64,000 nucleotides of DNA from Herbaspirillum sp. 3R11 (GCF_004563925.1 NZ_SPNJ01000006.1:1-64000), one strand, 5' to 3'. Positions 27,704 to 36,471 are shown, numbered from the stretch's first letter. A program made the numbers and translations. The notes: generated by a model from the sequence alone, not told the origin.

Positions 27704-28561
27704 TCAGACCGTGCTGGTGTGCACTTTGGGCAGGTAGTGCAGGACGCGGCGCTCGGCCCACACGACGGCGCCGTAAGTGACGATACCAATCAGCGTCAGC
27801 GCGCAGATGGCGACGAACACGGCGGCGGTATTGCCCTGGCCTTCGCCGTCGACCAGCAGGTAGCCGAGGCCTTGATTGCCGCCGACCAGTTCGCCGACGG
27901 TGACGCCGATGACGGACAGCGTCGATGCAATGCGCAGGCCGGAGAACAGCGCCGGCAAGGCCGAACGAAACTCAACCAGATGGAAGATCTGCCAGCGTCC
28001 GGCATTGAGCGTGCGCACCAGGTTGACCATGTCCGGGTCCACCGTACGAACCGCCGACAGCACGTTGATCATGATCGGGAAGAACACGATCAGCACGGCA
28101 ACGATGATCTTCGGATAAATGGTGTAGCCGAGCCACATCACGAACAGCGGCGCGAACGCGACCTTCGGTGCAATCTGCAAGGCCAGGATGTACGGCGACA
28201 GCATGGCTTCGGCGCGCGGCGACAAACCCAGTGCGACGCCGACGGCAAGGCCGAGCAGCGCACCGAACAGGAAGCCGAACACCACTTCCATCGCGGTGAT
28301 GCCGAAGTGGGTCAGCAGGTCATTGTTGTTCCACATGACCACCGATTCCTTGAGCACGTGCGACAGGTTCGGCAGGATGTATTCCGGCATGCCGAGCCAG
28401 CCCGGGCCCCATTGCCATGAGGCCAGGAACAGGACCAGTACCACCAGGCTGCCGCAGACGGTGCGCGCGCGCTCATTGAGCAGCGGGCGTTTTACCTTGG
28501 CGATGGTGCTTGTCTCTGGCGCAGGCGTAGTCATGGGATTGGCTGTAGTAGAGGTATCCAT
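27704..28561 (-). CDS. NitT/TauT-family ABC permease
   Basis: 285 residues with about six membrane helices. The EAA-type loop for ATPase contact is around FSGLRIASTLSVIGVTVGELVG. Family members import nitrate, taurine, sulfonates, pyrimidine precursors or aromatic acids such as phthalate. The ATG directly follows the TAA of the binding-protein gene, so the two are translationally linked. Confidence 0.9.
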   Translation of the reverse strand: MDTSTTANPMTTPAPETSTIAKVKRPLLNERARTVCGSLVVLVLFLASWQWGPGWLGMPEYILPNLSHVLKESVVMWNNNDLLTHFGITAMEVVFGFLFGALLGLAVGVALGLSPRAEAMLSPYILALQIAPKVAFAPLFVMWLGYTIYPKIIVAVLIVFFPIMINVLSAVRTVDPDMVNLVRTLNAGRWQIFHLVEFRSALPALFSGLRIASTLSVIGVTVGELVGGNQGLGYLLVDGEGQGNTAAVFVAICALTLIGIVTYGAVVWAERRVLHYLPKVHTSTV

Positions 28562-29572
28562 TTATCTGGCTGTTCCAACGAATTGATTGGTGAAGAGTTC
28601 GTTGACCGGCGTGGCCTTGGTCACGATGCCTTCGCTGACATAGAACTTCTGCACGCTGTCCATGCGGGCGGCGTCGATCTGGCCCAGGGTCTTCTGGCCG
28701 GCGTAGACGTATTTGCGATACATCTCGAAGGTGGCTTCGATGCTGGCTTCCTTGCCTTTATAGGAAGGCAGCGCAGCGACGTAGTCGGTGGCGGCGGCTT
28801 TCGGGTCTTTCATGATGTCCTGCATGCCGCGCAGGGTGGCGCGCACCAGGCGCTTCAACAGTTCAGGCTTGTTCTTGATGGTGTCGTCGGACGCCAGGAT
28901 CGCCTGCGCCATGCTCTTGAAGCCGCCGTTGTCGAGCAGCTCGACCTTGGCGCCGGCATCGGTCGAATTGACGACCCAGTCAGGCACGCCGGCGAATGCC
29001 GAGGCCTTGCCCGCAGTGAACACCTGCCATACGCCTGCAGGACCGGCGGCCTGGATCTGCAGGTCGGTCTTGGACAGACCGGCGGTCTTGAGGCTGCCGA
29101 GGAAGGCGTAGTAAGTGGTGTCGGTGTACGACATCACGGTGACGGTCTTGCCCTTGAGGTCTTTGAGCGACTTGATGTTTTCGTTGGCGTTGGCGGCGAC
29201 CATGGTGATCGAGCCGGCACCCAGGACGGCGATGGCCTTGACCGGAATGCCGTTGGCGCGCACCACGATCGGTGTGTCGCCGATGGCGCCGCCGATGACG
29301 GCATTGCCCGCGCCGATCTGCTTGGCGACGTCGACGCCGCCCTTGGCGACGATGAAGTTGATCTTGAGGTTTTCGTCAGCGTAATAGCCCTTGTGCTGCG
29401 CCAGCACCCACGGTGCGAAGGCCGGCGAATTCGGCGGCGCCGGCAGCAGGTAGGTCACTTCTTCCGGGGCGGCCTGGGCGATGCCCGGCACCACGGCGGT
29501 GGCGGCGAATGTCGTGGCAACGGCGGCGCTCAGGACCAGCTTGCTGCAGAAAGAGGCGAGAAATTTTTTCAT
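28562..29572 (-). CDS. NitT/TauT-family ABC substrate-binding protein
   Basis: 336 residues. Signal peptide 1 to about 34 (cleavage near AQA-APEE), then an NMT1/THI5-type fold: LPAPPNSPAFAPWVLAQHKG, INFIVAKGGVDVAKQIGAGN and GVPDWVVNSTDAG. It gives the importer its specificity, and the downstream catabolic genes predict an aromatic or N-heteroaromatic acid. No thiamine-type riboswitch was seen upstream, which argues against a thiamine-precursor role. Confidence 0.9.
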   Translation of the reverse strand: MKKFLASFCSKLVLSAAVATTFAATAVVPGIAQAAPEEVTYLLPAPPNSPAFAPWVLAQHKGYYADENLKINFIVAKGGVDVAKQIGAGNAVIGGAIGDTPIVVRANGIPVKAIAVLGAGSITMVAANANENIKSLKDLKGKTVTVMSYTDTTYYAFLGSLKTAGLSKTDLQIQAAGPAGVWQVFTAGKASAFAGVPDWVVNSTDAGAKVELLDNGGFKSMAQAILASDDTIKNKPELLKRLVRATLRGMQDIMKDPKAAATDYVAALPSYKGKEASIEATFEMYRKYVYAGQKTLGQIDAARMDSVQKFYVSEGIVTKATPVNELFTNQFVGTAR

Positions 29573-29642
29573 GCTTGCTTCACTCCTAGTGTTCGGTGGT
29601 GATCAGGTTGGATGTTTGGATGTGTCGGATACGTCTGCTGAA

Positions 29643-30428
29643 TCAGTGGAGCTCTGCCGTCTCTTTGCCGACTTTGAGCAACTCCATCAGGCGGCCTTGC
29701 AGCGGGCCGATTTCCGGCAGCTTGCGGCGCTCCAGCGGGTTGTCGCGGAAAGGCAGGTTGACTTCGATCTCTTCGATGATGGTGCCGGGACGTTCGCTCA
29801 TGACCAGCAGGCGGTCCGACAGCGCGATCGCCTCGACCAGGTCGTGAGTGATGAAGAGCGCGGTCTTTTTCTTCTCGAACAGCATCTTGGCCAGATCCTG
29901 CTGCAAGACCATCTTGGTCTGCGCGTCCAGCGCCGAGAACGGCTCGTCCATCAACAGCACTTGCGGATCGACCGCCAGCGTGCGGGCCAGCGCAGCGCGT
30001 TGGCGCATGCCGCCGGACAGTTGGTAGGGATAGTGGTCTTCATAGCCCTTGAGGTGGCACTTGGCCAGCAGCTCGTCGGCCACGCGATTGCGCTCCGCTG
30101 CGCCGACGCCGTCGATTTCCAGACCGAGCGAGACGTTGGCGCGAATATTGCGCCATGGCATGAGCAGGTCTTTTTGCAGCATGAAGGCGACGTTGCGGAC
30201 CGGCTTGGTGACGCGCTGGCCGCCGACGATGACTTCACCGGAAGTCGGCAGGTACAAACCGGCGCCCATGTTCAGCAAGGTGCTCTTGCCGCAGCCGGAC
30301 GGGCCGATGATGGAAACCACTTCGCCGCTGCGAATCGACAGGTTGACGTTGGTGACGGCGGCGCGCGCCTGGGAAGTCTGGCGGTCGACGAAGCTCTTGC
30401 CGACGTTGCGAAATTCGATTTCGATCAT
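29643..30428 (-). CDS. NitT/TauT-family ABC ATPase
   Basis: 261 residues. Walker A GPSGCGKST (42-50), signature LSGGMRQR, Walker B VLLMDEPF and the switch His in LFITHDL. It closes an importer with the two genes downstream. It is the first gene of the 16-kb catabolic unit, 70 bp before the binding-protein gene. Confidence 0.92.
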   Translation of the reverse strand: MIEIEFRNVGKSFVDRQTSQARAAVTNVNLSIRSGEVVSIIGPSGCGKSTLLNMGAGLYLPTSGEVIVGGQRVTKPVRNVAFMLQKDLLMPWRNIRANVSLGLEIDGVGAAERNRVADELLAKCHLKGYEDHYPYQLSGGMRQRAALARTLAVDPQVLLMDEPFSALDAQTKMVLQQDLAKMLFEKKKTALFITHDLVEAIALSDRLLVMSERPGTIIEEIEVNLPFRDNPLERRKLPEIGPLQGRLMELLKVGKETAELH

Positions 30429-31030
30429 GATGCCTCTTGGTTAGTTACTTGTTGCTTTGGCGCCCTCGCGCCTAATTACGTGACATTTGCTGAAGCCGGC
30501 GACCGGTAGGTGGCTGGTGCGGCACAAACGCCAGTTGTCTCATATATAAAACCACAAACCAAATGCGAGATATACGAATCAAATATAGCAGATATTCCGC
30601 AAAAAGATAGTGCTTTTTGTTTCATATATGGTTTGATGATTTATATAAGAACTGTTTTCTACGTATTGCATGATGTGTGCCACCCGAAAATCCGGGTTTT
30701 TGTCTCGTATTTCAGACACTTGTTCACCAAAGAAACGCGCCGACGCGCCGCACCGGTGCGGATTGCACCAATTCCAGACGGCCGGGGCTGCAGTGGCTCC
30801 ACGCAAAAAATGCCGGATTGGCGTTCGATCGGGGGCTGACGACAATGGCGATACGCATCGTCTTCACATTCCTTGAAGAATCTTCACGCGTCTTGAGAGG
30901 CGTTTTCGCTGATTTACAGCGCATTAACTTCCGCTTACAGGCTTTGCCACGATGATTGCCGCGAGGGCCTGTCCTTTGCAGGACCCGTTGCCGGTCATCG
31001 GTTTTTATCGGTTTGCCAGGGGGGAAGATC
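30429..31030. promoter_or_regulatory. Divergent control region of the catabolic operon and flgH-like gene
   Basis: 602 bp. The stretch 30540-30665 is far more AT-rich than its surroundings and carries TCATATAT twice (30540-30547 and 30622-30629), the second inside the palindrome CATATATG. The operon promoter and the IclR operator are expected here. The part near the flgH-like start is GC-rich. No gene is supported. Confidence 0.45.
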
Positions 31031-31714
31031 ATGATTCAGGGACGCATCGCCTACGTTGCTTTGGGTGCAGGACTTTTATGTGTATTGAGCGCGTGCAGCA
31101 GCCCGCCGACGATGGTGCAGGGACCGACCAGCGTGCGGCCGGCCTATCCGGTGGCCAACATCGAGAACAACGGCGCGATCTTCCGCGTCAGCAGTGCGCA
31201 GCTGTTTGAAGAGTCGACCACGCATTACGTGGGCGACATCCTCAAGATCGAGATTTCCGAGTCGCTCACCGGCAGCAACAAGTCGACCACCTCCAACAGC
31301 CGCGACACCAGCCTCAAGCAAGTCGGCCCCGGCGCGGGCTCATCCATGAGCGGCCTGCTGGCGTCGGTCTTCAACATCAACGCGACGGCCACCGGCAGCG
31401 ATTCCTTCAAGGGCACCGGCCAGACCGACAACAGCAACAGCATGAACGGCAGCCTGATGGTGTCGATCATCGAGGTGCTCCCCAACGGCAACCTGGTGGT
31501 CGCGGGCGAGAAGCGCATCGGGATGAACGGGTCGATCAACACCTTGCGGTTTTCGGGGGTGGTGAGGGCGCGCGATATTCGCGGGGGGAATGTGGTTTCT
31601 TCCAGCAATGTGGCGGATGCGCGGCTGGAGCAGGTTGGAGGAGGAACTGTGGCGGATGCCAATTCGCAGGGGTGGATGCAGCAGTTTTTCAGGAGTGTTT
31701 TGACGTTTTGGTGA
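31031..31714 (+). CDS. Orphan FlgH-like L-ring lipoprotein
   Basis: 227 residues. Lipobox LSAC (Cys near 22) and an FlgH domain: NGAIFRVSSAQLFEE, VGDILKIEISESLTGSNKSTT, GSLMVSIIEVLPNGNLVVAGEKRIGMNG and FSGVVRARDI. FlgH forms the outer-membrane L ring of the flagellum. No flgI, flgG or other flagellar gene is in the window, so this is a solitary copy. GGGGAAG precedes the ATG. Codon use in the last 150 bp is less GC-rich at third positions. Confidence 0.82.
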   Translation: MIQGRIAYVALGAGLLCVLSACSSPPTMVQGPTSVRPAYPVANIENNGAIFRVSSAQLFEESTTHYVGDILKIEISESLTGSNKSTTSNSRDTSLKQVGPGAGSSMSGLLASVFNINATATGSDSFKGTGQTDNSNSMNGSLMVSIIEVLPNGNLVVAGEKRIGMNGSINTLRFSGVVRARDIRGGNVVSSSNVADARLEQVGGGTVADANSQGWMQQFFRSVLTFW

Positions 31715-31748
31715 TGAGGGTTTAGCGCTGCTTTTTGAGAGCGGCGTT
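31715..31748. other. Spacer between flgH-like gene and palindromic element
   Basis: Short spacer with nothing recognisable. Confidence 0.3.
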
Positions 31749-32421
31749 TTGTTCCGACTTGCTGTGTGTTGTTGCTGATGCTGCTCTTTCTTCGATCAAC
31801 CCTTCGCCGGGGGTAGCCCGGCAGCTACTCACTTTTCTTGTCTCGCCAAGAAAAGTAAGCAAAAGAAGCGACCGCTGGTTCGTAGCCCCCTGCGGGGGTT
31901 CCCGGCGTCGTCAGGCGCAAATCGGGAGGGGAAACAAACTCGCTGCGCTCAGACAAGTTTCCCCTCTTTATCCGATTTGCACCTGCCGCCACCGGCTACT
32001 CGCAAGCGGACTTCCAGACTGGCTCGCTGCGCATCGCCAGGGGACAGAGATGATTTGACGGTCACCGTTATTCGCTATCGCTAAAAAAACGAAAGAACGA
32101 GAATCACGATGCCGCAGGCGAGCCACCCAAGGCAATGCGAAGCGAGCCGAGGAAGAATTCCGCTTATGAGTCGCCGTTGGTGACGTGCTCAAATCGGATA
32201 AAGAAGGGAAACTTGTCTGAGCGAAGCGAGTTTGTTTCCCTTCCCGATTTGAGTGCGGCGCCAACGGGAACCTCGCGCAGCGAGGCGGCGAATCGCGGTC
32301 GCCTTTCTTTGCTTACTTTCTTTGGCGAAGCAAAGAAAGTGAGTAGCCGCCGGGCTACCCCCGGCAAAGGTTGATCGAAGAAAAAACAGAATCAGCTACA
32401 GGCAAGGGCAAGTCGGAACAA
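31749..32421. repeat. Long imperfect palindromic element (about 670 bp)
   Basis: The outer arms (about 31749-31875 and 32295-32421) match in inverse orientation, starting TTGTTCCGACTTG, and share TTCTTCGATCAACC, GCCGGGGGTAGCCCGGC and GTAAGCAAA blocks. A second pair of inner arms (about 31918-31978 and 32190-32250) is almost identical; it contains AAACAAACTCGCT and CAGACAAGTTTCCC. The centre is not matched. There is no credible open frame and no transposase. It resembles a family of intergenic repeats of Burkholderiales, possibly mobilised by another element. Confidence 0.8.
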
Positions 32422-32432
32422 CAGGCAAGACC

Positions 32433-33017
32433 TTAAGACCCGCCAAACACGACCGGCGTCCCGACATTGTTGGTAGCCTCCACCACCGGATTACTAATCA
32501 ACAAAGCATCCACCACCGGCCCCAACTTGCTCCCGGTAGAAGACCACTTGTCCTGCGCAATCGACCCCATCTTGTACGAAGCGCTCCCCACCACCCGCCC
32601 CTCCTTGCGCAAGGTCACCGAAGCAAACGTCAGGTAAGGCATGTAAGCATTGCTGAAGGTCTTCATGTCCCATTTGACGAACGCTGCATACGCCAGCGTC
32701 ATCGAACAACTGCCCGGCTGGGTGCCGGCGTCGTACACCCGGCTCGGCACGCCGTGGCGTTGCAGTTCGCTCTGCAGGCTGGGGACAAAATCGCTGAGCG
32801 CGACCGCGCCGTTCCACTCGATGCAGATCTCCTTGATCGGCGCGTGCGCGAAGACGATGGGATTCTGCGGCGTGGCCGGCGTCATCGACGACACGCCGGA
32901 GATGGCGGAACCGAGCAGATTGGCGGCTTCCACGATCGGACTGGGCGACATGACGACGCAGCCCGATAGAGAAAATGCTGAAGTGGCGCAGACGGAGGCG
33001 AAGAGAATTTTGATCAT
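32433..33017 (-). CDS. Lipoprotein of unknown function
   Basis: 194 residues. Lipobox LSGC (Cys20). The mature part has two Cys (ICIEW and GSCSM) that may pair, and a segment SYKMGSIAQDKWSSTGSKL. No recognised family domain. Sec-exported and probably anchored in the outer membrane. It ends 12 bp from the palindromic element and is followed on the other side by a MITE-like repeat. Confidence 0.75.
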   Translation of the reverse strand: MIKILFASVCATSAFSLSGCVVMSPSPIVEAANLLGSAISGVSSMTPATPQNPIVFAHAPIKEICIEWNGAVALSDFVPSLQSELQRHGVPSRVYDAGTQPGSCSMTLAYAAFVKWDMKTFSNAYMPYLTFASVTLRKEGRVVGSASYKMGSIAQDKWSSTGSKLGPVVDALLISNPVVEATNNVGTPVVFGGS

Positions 33018-33157
33018 GGCGGCGACCGGTTCGACGATGAGTGAAATTCATCATATCCGCCGATGTTCCCGGATTCGCGCGCTTTTACCCTGATTTACGC
33101 CATGCCGAATGCAGCTTTACACTCAGGGCAATTGCATGAAGCTTTTGTTTTCCCCTC
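33018..33157. other. Intergenic, no gene seen
   Basis: Short stretch between the lipoprotein start and the first MITE-like repeat; it should hold the lipoprotein promoter. Confidence 0.3.
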
Positions 33158-33353
33158 GTACTCCCTCCCCTTCAAGGGGAGGGTTGGGGTGGGGATGGGT
33201 TTCAGGGAAGCAGCACATTCGTCTTATTCCATATGGTGTTACTCCAAAAATACAGAACAGTGAAACAACGCGTTTGCATTAGTAACCCATCCCCACCCCG
33301 GCCCTCCCCTTGAAGGGGAGGGAGTGTTCAGGAAATACGGCTCTCTCCTTCAT
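33158..33353. repeat. MITE-like element, copy 1
   Basis: About 195 bp. Each end contains the perfect palindrome CCCTCCCCTT-C-AAGGGGAGGG (or its complement), with GGATGGGTT and AACCCATCC inside, so the element can fold on itself. The centre (TCGTCTTAT, ACAGTGAAA) is shared with copy 2 in inverse orientation. No coding capacity. Confidence 0.8.
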
Positions 33354-33443
33354 CCAATCGCCCCTGGCTTTACACTCGCCGGTTTTCTGTAGCCTGTCCG
33401 CGACGATGGCACAATGGACGCTCTGATTTTCAGGAGAAGCATC

Positions 33444-33881
33444 ATGCGCACATTGCTGTCCACCGTTGCGGTCACAATGTTAACGGCGACCACGTTCACA
33501 GTCCACGCCGACACGCTCAAAAGCGAAACCGAAGTACGCCAGCTCGCCGACAAGGTCATGGCCGCCGCCGGCAAGGGACAAACCGACGACGCCTACGCGG
33601 CAATGACCCCGTACACGCTGACCGACATCAACACGCTCGACCGCGCGCGCCTCAGCAACCGCACTTCGCGCATGCAGCTCGAGCAATACATCGGCGGGTC
33701 GGTCGGCTACGAATTCATCCGCAGCGAAAAGGTGGGAGAGTCGCTGCTCAAGCTGGTCTATATAGAGAAGGCCGAAAAGCAGGCGATCCCCTGGCAATTC
33801 ATTTTCTACAAAACCAGCTCAGGCTGGGCGCTGAGCAACTTCAGCAACGGCGACAACATCAACAGTTTGTTTACCCGCTGA
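33444..33881 (+). CDS. Small secreted protein of unknown function
   Basis: 145 residues. Signal peptide 1 to about 22 (cleavage near VHA-DTL). The mature protein has an NTF2-like feel: a helical N-part (SETEVRQLADKVMAAAGKG) then beta strands ending in WQFIFYKTSSGWALSNFSNG. No family recognised. AGGAGAAGC precedes the ATG at 33444. It converges on the D-amino-acid dehydrogenase gene with 10 bp between stops. Confidence 0.75.
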   Translation: MRTLLSTVAVTMLTATTFTVHADTLKSETEVRQLADKVMAAAGKGQTDDAYAAMTPYTLTDINTLDRARLSNRTSRMQLEQYIGGSVGYEFIRSEKVGESLLKLVYIEKAEKQAIPWQFIFYKTSSGWALSNFSNGDNINSLFTR

Positions 33882-33891
33882 CGTGAACTAG

Positions 33892-35160
33892 TTACTGGAA
33901 AGCCCGCAACGGACTCAGATCGTCGCTGACGATTTCGGTCGCCACGCCGGCGATCTTGTCGGCGATCAGACGGCTCGAACCGCACGCCGTGGTCCAGCCG
34001 TTGGAGCCGTGGCCGGCGTTGAGGTAGAGATTGGAAAAAGCCGTCGCGCCGATCAGCGGTGCGCCGTCCGGCGTCATCGGACGCAAGCCGGCCCAATAAG
34101 TGATGCCGCTCATGTCGGCGCCGCCCGGGAACAGCGAGCTCAGCGACTTGATGGCCGTAGCGCAGTCACGCGGCGTCACTTTCGTGTCCCAGCTGCCGAT
34201 CTCGGCGGTGCCGGCGGCGCGGATGTGCGAACCCATGCGCGTGATCGCCACCTTGTAATACTCATCCATCACGCCGCTCTTGGGCGCGGCCGTGGCATCG
34301 GCGACCGGCACCGTGATCGCATATCCCTTGACCGGATACACCGGCAATTGCAAACCCAGCGGTTTGACCAGCGCCACCGATGCGCTGGCGCAGGCCACCA
34401 CATAGGCGTCCGCTTTCAACATGCCGTTGGCGGTACGCAGTCCGGTGACGGCGCCGCCGGCGTATTCGATCTGCTGCACGGAAGTACCGAGCACGAAGCT
34501 GACACCCTGGGTCTGCAGCCAGTCGGCCAGCGCGCGGGCGAACAGCGGACAATTGCCGGTCTCGTCCTGCGGCAGCAGCATGCCGCCGACCAGTTGATCG
34601 CGGGCGGCGCGCAGGGCCGGGTCGAAGGCGACGCAGGCGTCGGCGTCGAGCAGCTCATACGCCACGCCGGCTTCGGCCAGCACGCGCGCAGCGAGACCGG
34701 CGTTGTCCATGCCCTCCTGCGTGCGGAACAGCTGCAGGTTGCCGACCGTGGTTTGTTCGTATTGGATGCCGAGGCGTTCGCGGATGTCTTTCAGTTGCGT
34801 GTGGCTGTAGCGCGCCAGCCGGCCCATGCGCGCCTTGTTGACGGCGTAGCGCTCGGCATTGCATTGCGACAGGAACTGGCCGAGCCAGCGCCATTGATGG
34901 CGGTCCAGGCGCGGCGTGAAGCGCAAGGCCGACTCCATGCCCAGCCAGCTTTGCAGCGACCACTTGAGCGACTTGCCCTTCATGCCGGGTGCCGCCCACG
35001 GCGTGGCGTAGGACGGGCAGACATGGCCGGCGTTGCCGACGCTGGTTTCGGCCGCGACGTCGGGCTGGCGGTCGACCACCGTGACGGTGTAGCCCTTTTC
35101 GTGCAGGAAATAGGCAGTGGTTACGCCGACGATGCCGGCGCCGATGACGATGATGTGCAT
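33892..35160 (-). CDS. D-amino-acid dehydrogenase (DadA family)
   Basis: 422 residues. FAD motif GAGIVG (7-12), then SVGNAGHVCPSYATPWAAPG, which is typical of DadA, and the C-terminal GLRPMTPDGAPLIGATAFSNLYLNAGHGSNGWTTACGS. It oxidises D-amino acids to 2-oxoacids and ammonia and feeds electrons to the respiratory chain at the inner membrane. It follows the SDR gene by 14 bp. The usual partner alanine racemase (dadX) is absent, so it need not be the alanine-catabolic copy. Confidence 0.88.
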   Translation of the reverse strand: MHIIVIGAGIVGVTTAYFLHEKGYTVTVVDRQPDVAAETSVGNAGHVCPSYATPWAAPGMKGKSLKWSLQSWLGMESALRFTPRLDRHQWRWLGQFLSQCNAERYAVNKARMGRLARYSHTQLKDIRERLGIQYEQTTVGNLQLFRTQEGMDNAGLAARVLAEAGVAYELLDADACVAFDPALRAARDQLVGGMLLPQDETGNCPLFARALADWLQTQGVSFVLGTSVQQIEYAGGAVTGLRTANGMLKADAYVVACASASVALVKPLGLQLPVYPVKGYAITVPVADATAAPKSGVMDEYYKVAITRMGSHIRAAGTAEIGSWDTKVTPRDCATAIKSLSSLFPGGADMSGITYWAGLRPMTPDGAPLIGATAFSNLYLNAGHGSNGWTTACGSSRLIADKIAGVATEIVSDDLSPLRAFQ

Positions 35161-35174
35161 GGCTTGTTAATTGT

Positions 35175-35942
35175 TTATAAGGTTAATCCGCCGTCGATAT
35201 GCCAGATTTGTCCGGTGACGTATGACGCGGCCGGGCTCAGCAAAAAGGCGATGACGTTGGCGATTTCCTGCGGCTGGCCGAGGCGTTGCATGGGGATGCG
35301 TTCCAGCGCGGCGGCCCAGGCGGCAGGGTCGATGGCGGATTTATTGGGATCGGATTTTTGCACGTAGCCTGGCGCCACGGCATTGACGGTGGCGCCGGAC
35401 GCCGCCAGCTGCACCGCCAGCGATTTCACCAGCGCTTCGATGCCGGCCTTGGCCGCAGCGGAGGCCGGGAAACCCGATTCGCCGAGACGGTACACGTGCG
35501 CGACGAAGGAACTGACTGCCACCACGCGGCCGGCCGGCGCCTGCTGCAAGGCGTCCTTGCAGGCGGTGACCAGTTGGAAGAAGCCGCCCAGCAGCGCATC
35601 GATGGAACGCGACCAGTCTTGCGTGCTGAGCTCTCCGATGCGCTTGCGGTCGGCGAAGCCGGCGTTGGCGACCAGCGCGTCGAGACGGCCGTAGGTATTC
35701 AGTGCAACGTCGCGCAAGGCTGCCGCAGTGCCGGTGTCGGCCAAGTCGCCGAAGGCCGTCACGCACTGCGCGCCGCGCTCACGGCAGGCGGCGGCGGTCT
35801 GTTGCAACTCGGGCGAATCGGCGCGCGCATGCAGCACCATGCCGGTGTCGGCGGCGGCCACGGTTTTCGCGGTGGCCGCGCCGATGCCGCGCGCGGCGCC
35901 GGTAATCAGGATCACGCGCTGCACGCTGGAAGATGGATTCAT
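35175..35942 (-). CDS. SDR-family protein with Ser in place of the catalytic Tyr
   Basis: 255 residues. TGAARGIG nucleotide motif, ANAG and the C-terminal TGQIWHIDGGLTL are standard. At the active site the K is present (AAAK) but the residue four before it is Ser (codon TCC) in GFPASAAAKAG where Tyr is usual. It may belong to a branch with a different mechanism. The start at 35942 begins the Rossmann fold; the longer frame lacks similarity. It is the first gene of a unit with the D-amino-acid dehydrogenase. Confidence 0.83.
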   Translation of the reverse strand: MNPSSSVQRVILITGAARGIGAATAKTVAAADTGMVLHARADSPELQQTAAACRERGAQCVTAFGDLADTGTAAALRDVALNTYGRLDALVANAGFADRKRIGELSTQDWSRSIDALLGGFFQLVTACKDALQQAPAGRVVAVSSFVAHVYRLGESGFPASAAAKAGIEALVKSLAVQLAASGATVNAVAPGYVQKSDPNKSAIDPAAWAAALERIPMQRLGQPQEIANVIAFLLSPAASYVTGQIWHIDGGLTL

Positions 35943-36054
35943 GGATGACGAGGAAACAATATGAGGAAATGACGGAATCAGGCGGCCGGAGCGACCGTGC
36001 GCTATTTTAACCAATAAGCGGATAGCCAGCCGCAGAAGCGCTGCACAGGACATA
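35943..36054. other. Leader of the SDR/D-amino-acid dehydrogenase unit
   Basis: Should hold that unit's promoter between the SDR start and the MITE-like repeat. No gene seen. Confidence 0.3.
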
Positions 36055-36252
36055 CATGAAGGAGAAAACCGCATTTCCTGAACGCTCCCTCCCCTTCAAG
36101 GGGAGGGCCGGGGTGGGGATGGGTTATTACCGGGAACGCAACATTTCACTGTTTGTATTTTTTGTACGGCGCCAAATGGCATAAGACGAATATGCTGCCT
36201 CCCTGAAACCCATCCCCTCCCCAACCCTCCCCTTGAAGGGGAGGGAGTACCA
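36055..36252. repeat. MITE-like element, copy 2 (inverted relative to copy 1)
   Basis: About 197 bp. Its reverse complement matches copy 1 along the whole length: the two terminal palindromes, GGATGGGTTTCAGGGA, ATTCGTCTTAT, ACAGTGAAA and the right flank TTCAGGAAAT followed by CTCCTTCAT. The ends are nearly identical and the centre has drifted. Together the copies flank the 2.7-kb block 33354-36054. Confidence 0.8.
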
Positions 36253-36471
36253 GGGAGAGGCAGGAGTTTCATGCGATTGCCTTGCTGCGCAACAGCTTCC
36301 GCTACATCCCGGGGAGTATTCTCCATTACAATTGCGGGGTTTTCAGGGAAGGAAATTGGTCAGACCGACCGCCTTTTCTGCTTCGACTGGCACACTTCAT
36401 GCTGCCTCGCCTGCGCACTATGCGGGCAACCAAGAATTCAGACACCAAAGAGTAAAAGAAAAGGAAACACG
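36253..36471. other. Leader of the amino-acid ABC unit
   Basis: 219 bp before the permease gene; should hold its promoter. No gene seen. Confidence 0.3.

Noticed and set aside
28562..29572. Thiamine-precursor importer (ThiY-like)
   Set aside because: The binding protein has an NMT1/THI5-type fold, but no thiamine riboswitch is upstream and the operon is catabolic.
30956..31030. Upstream start for the FlgH-like protein
   Set aside because: It would put about 25 residues before the lipoprotein signal and hide the lipobox.
31749..32421. Insertion sequence
   Set aside because: Inverted arms are present but no transposase frame or pseudogene is visible, so it is listed as a repeat only.
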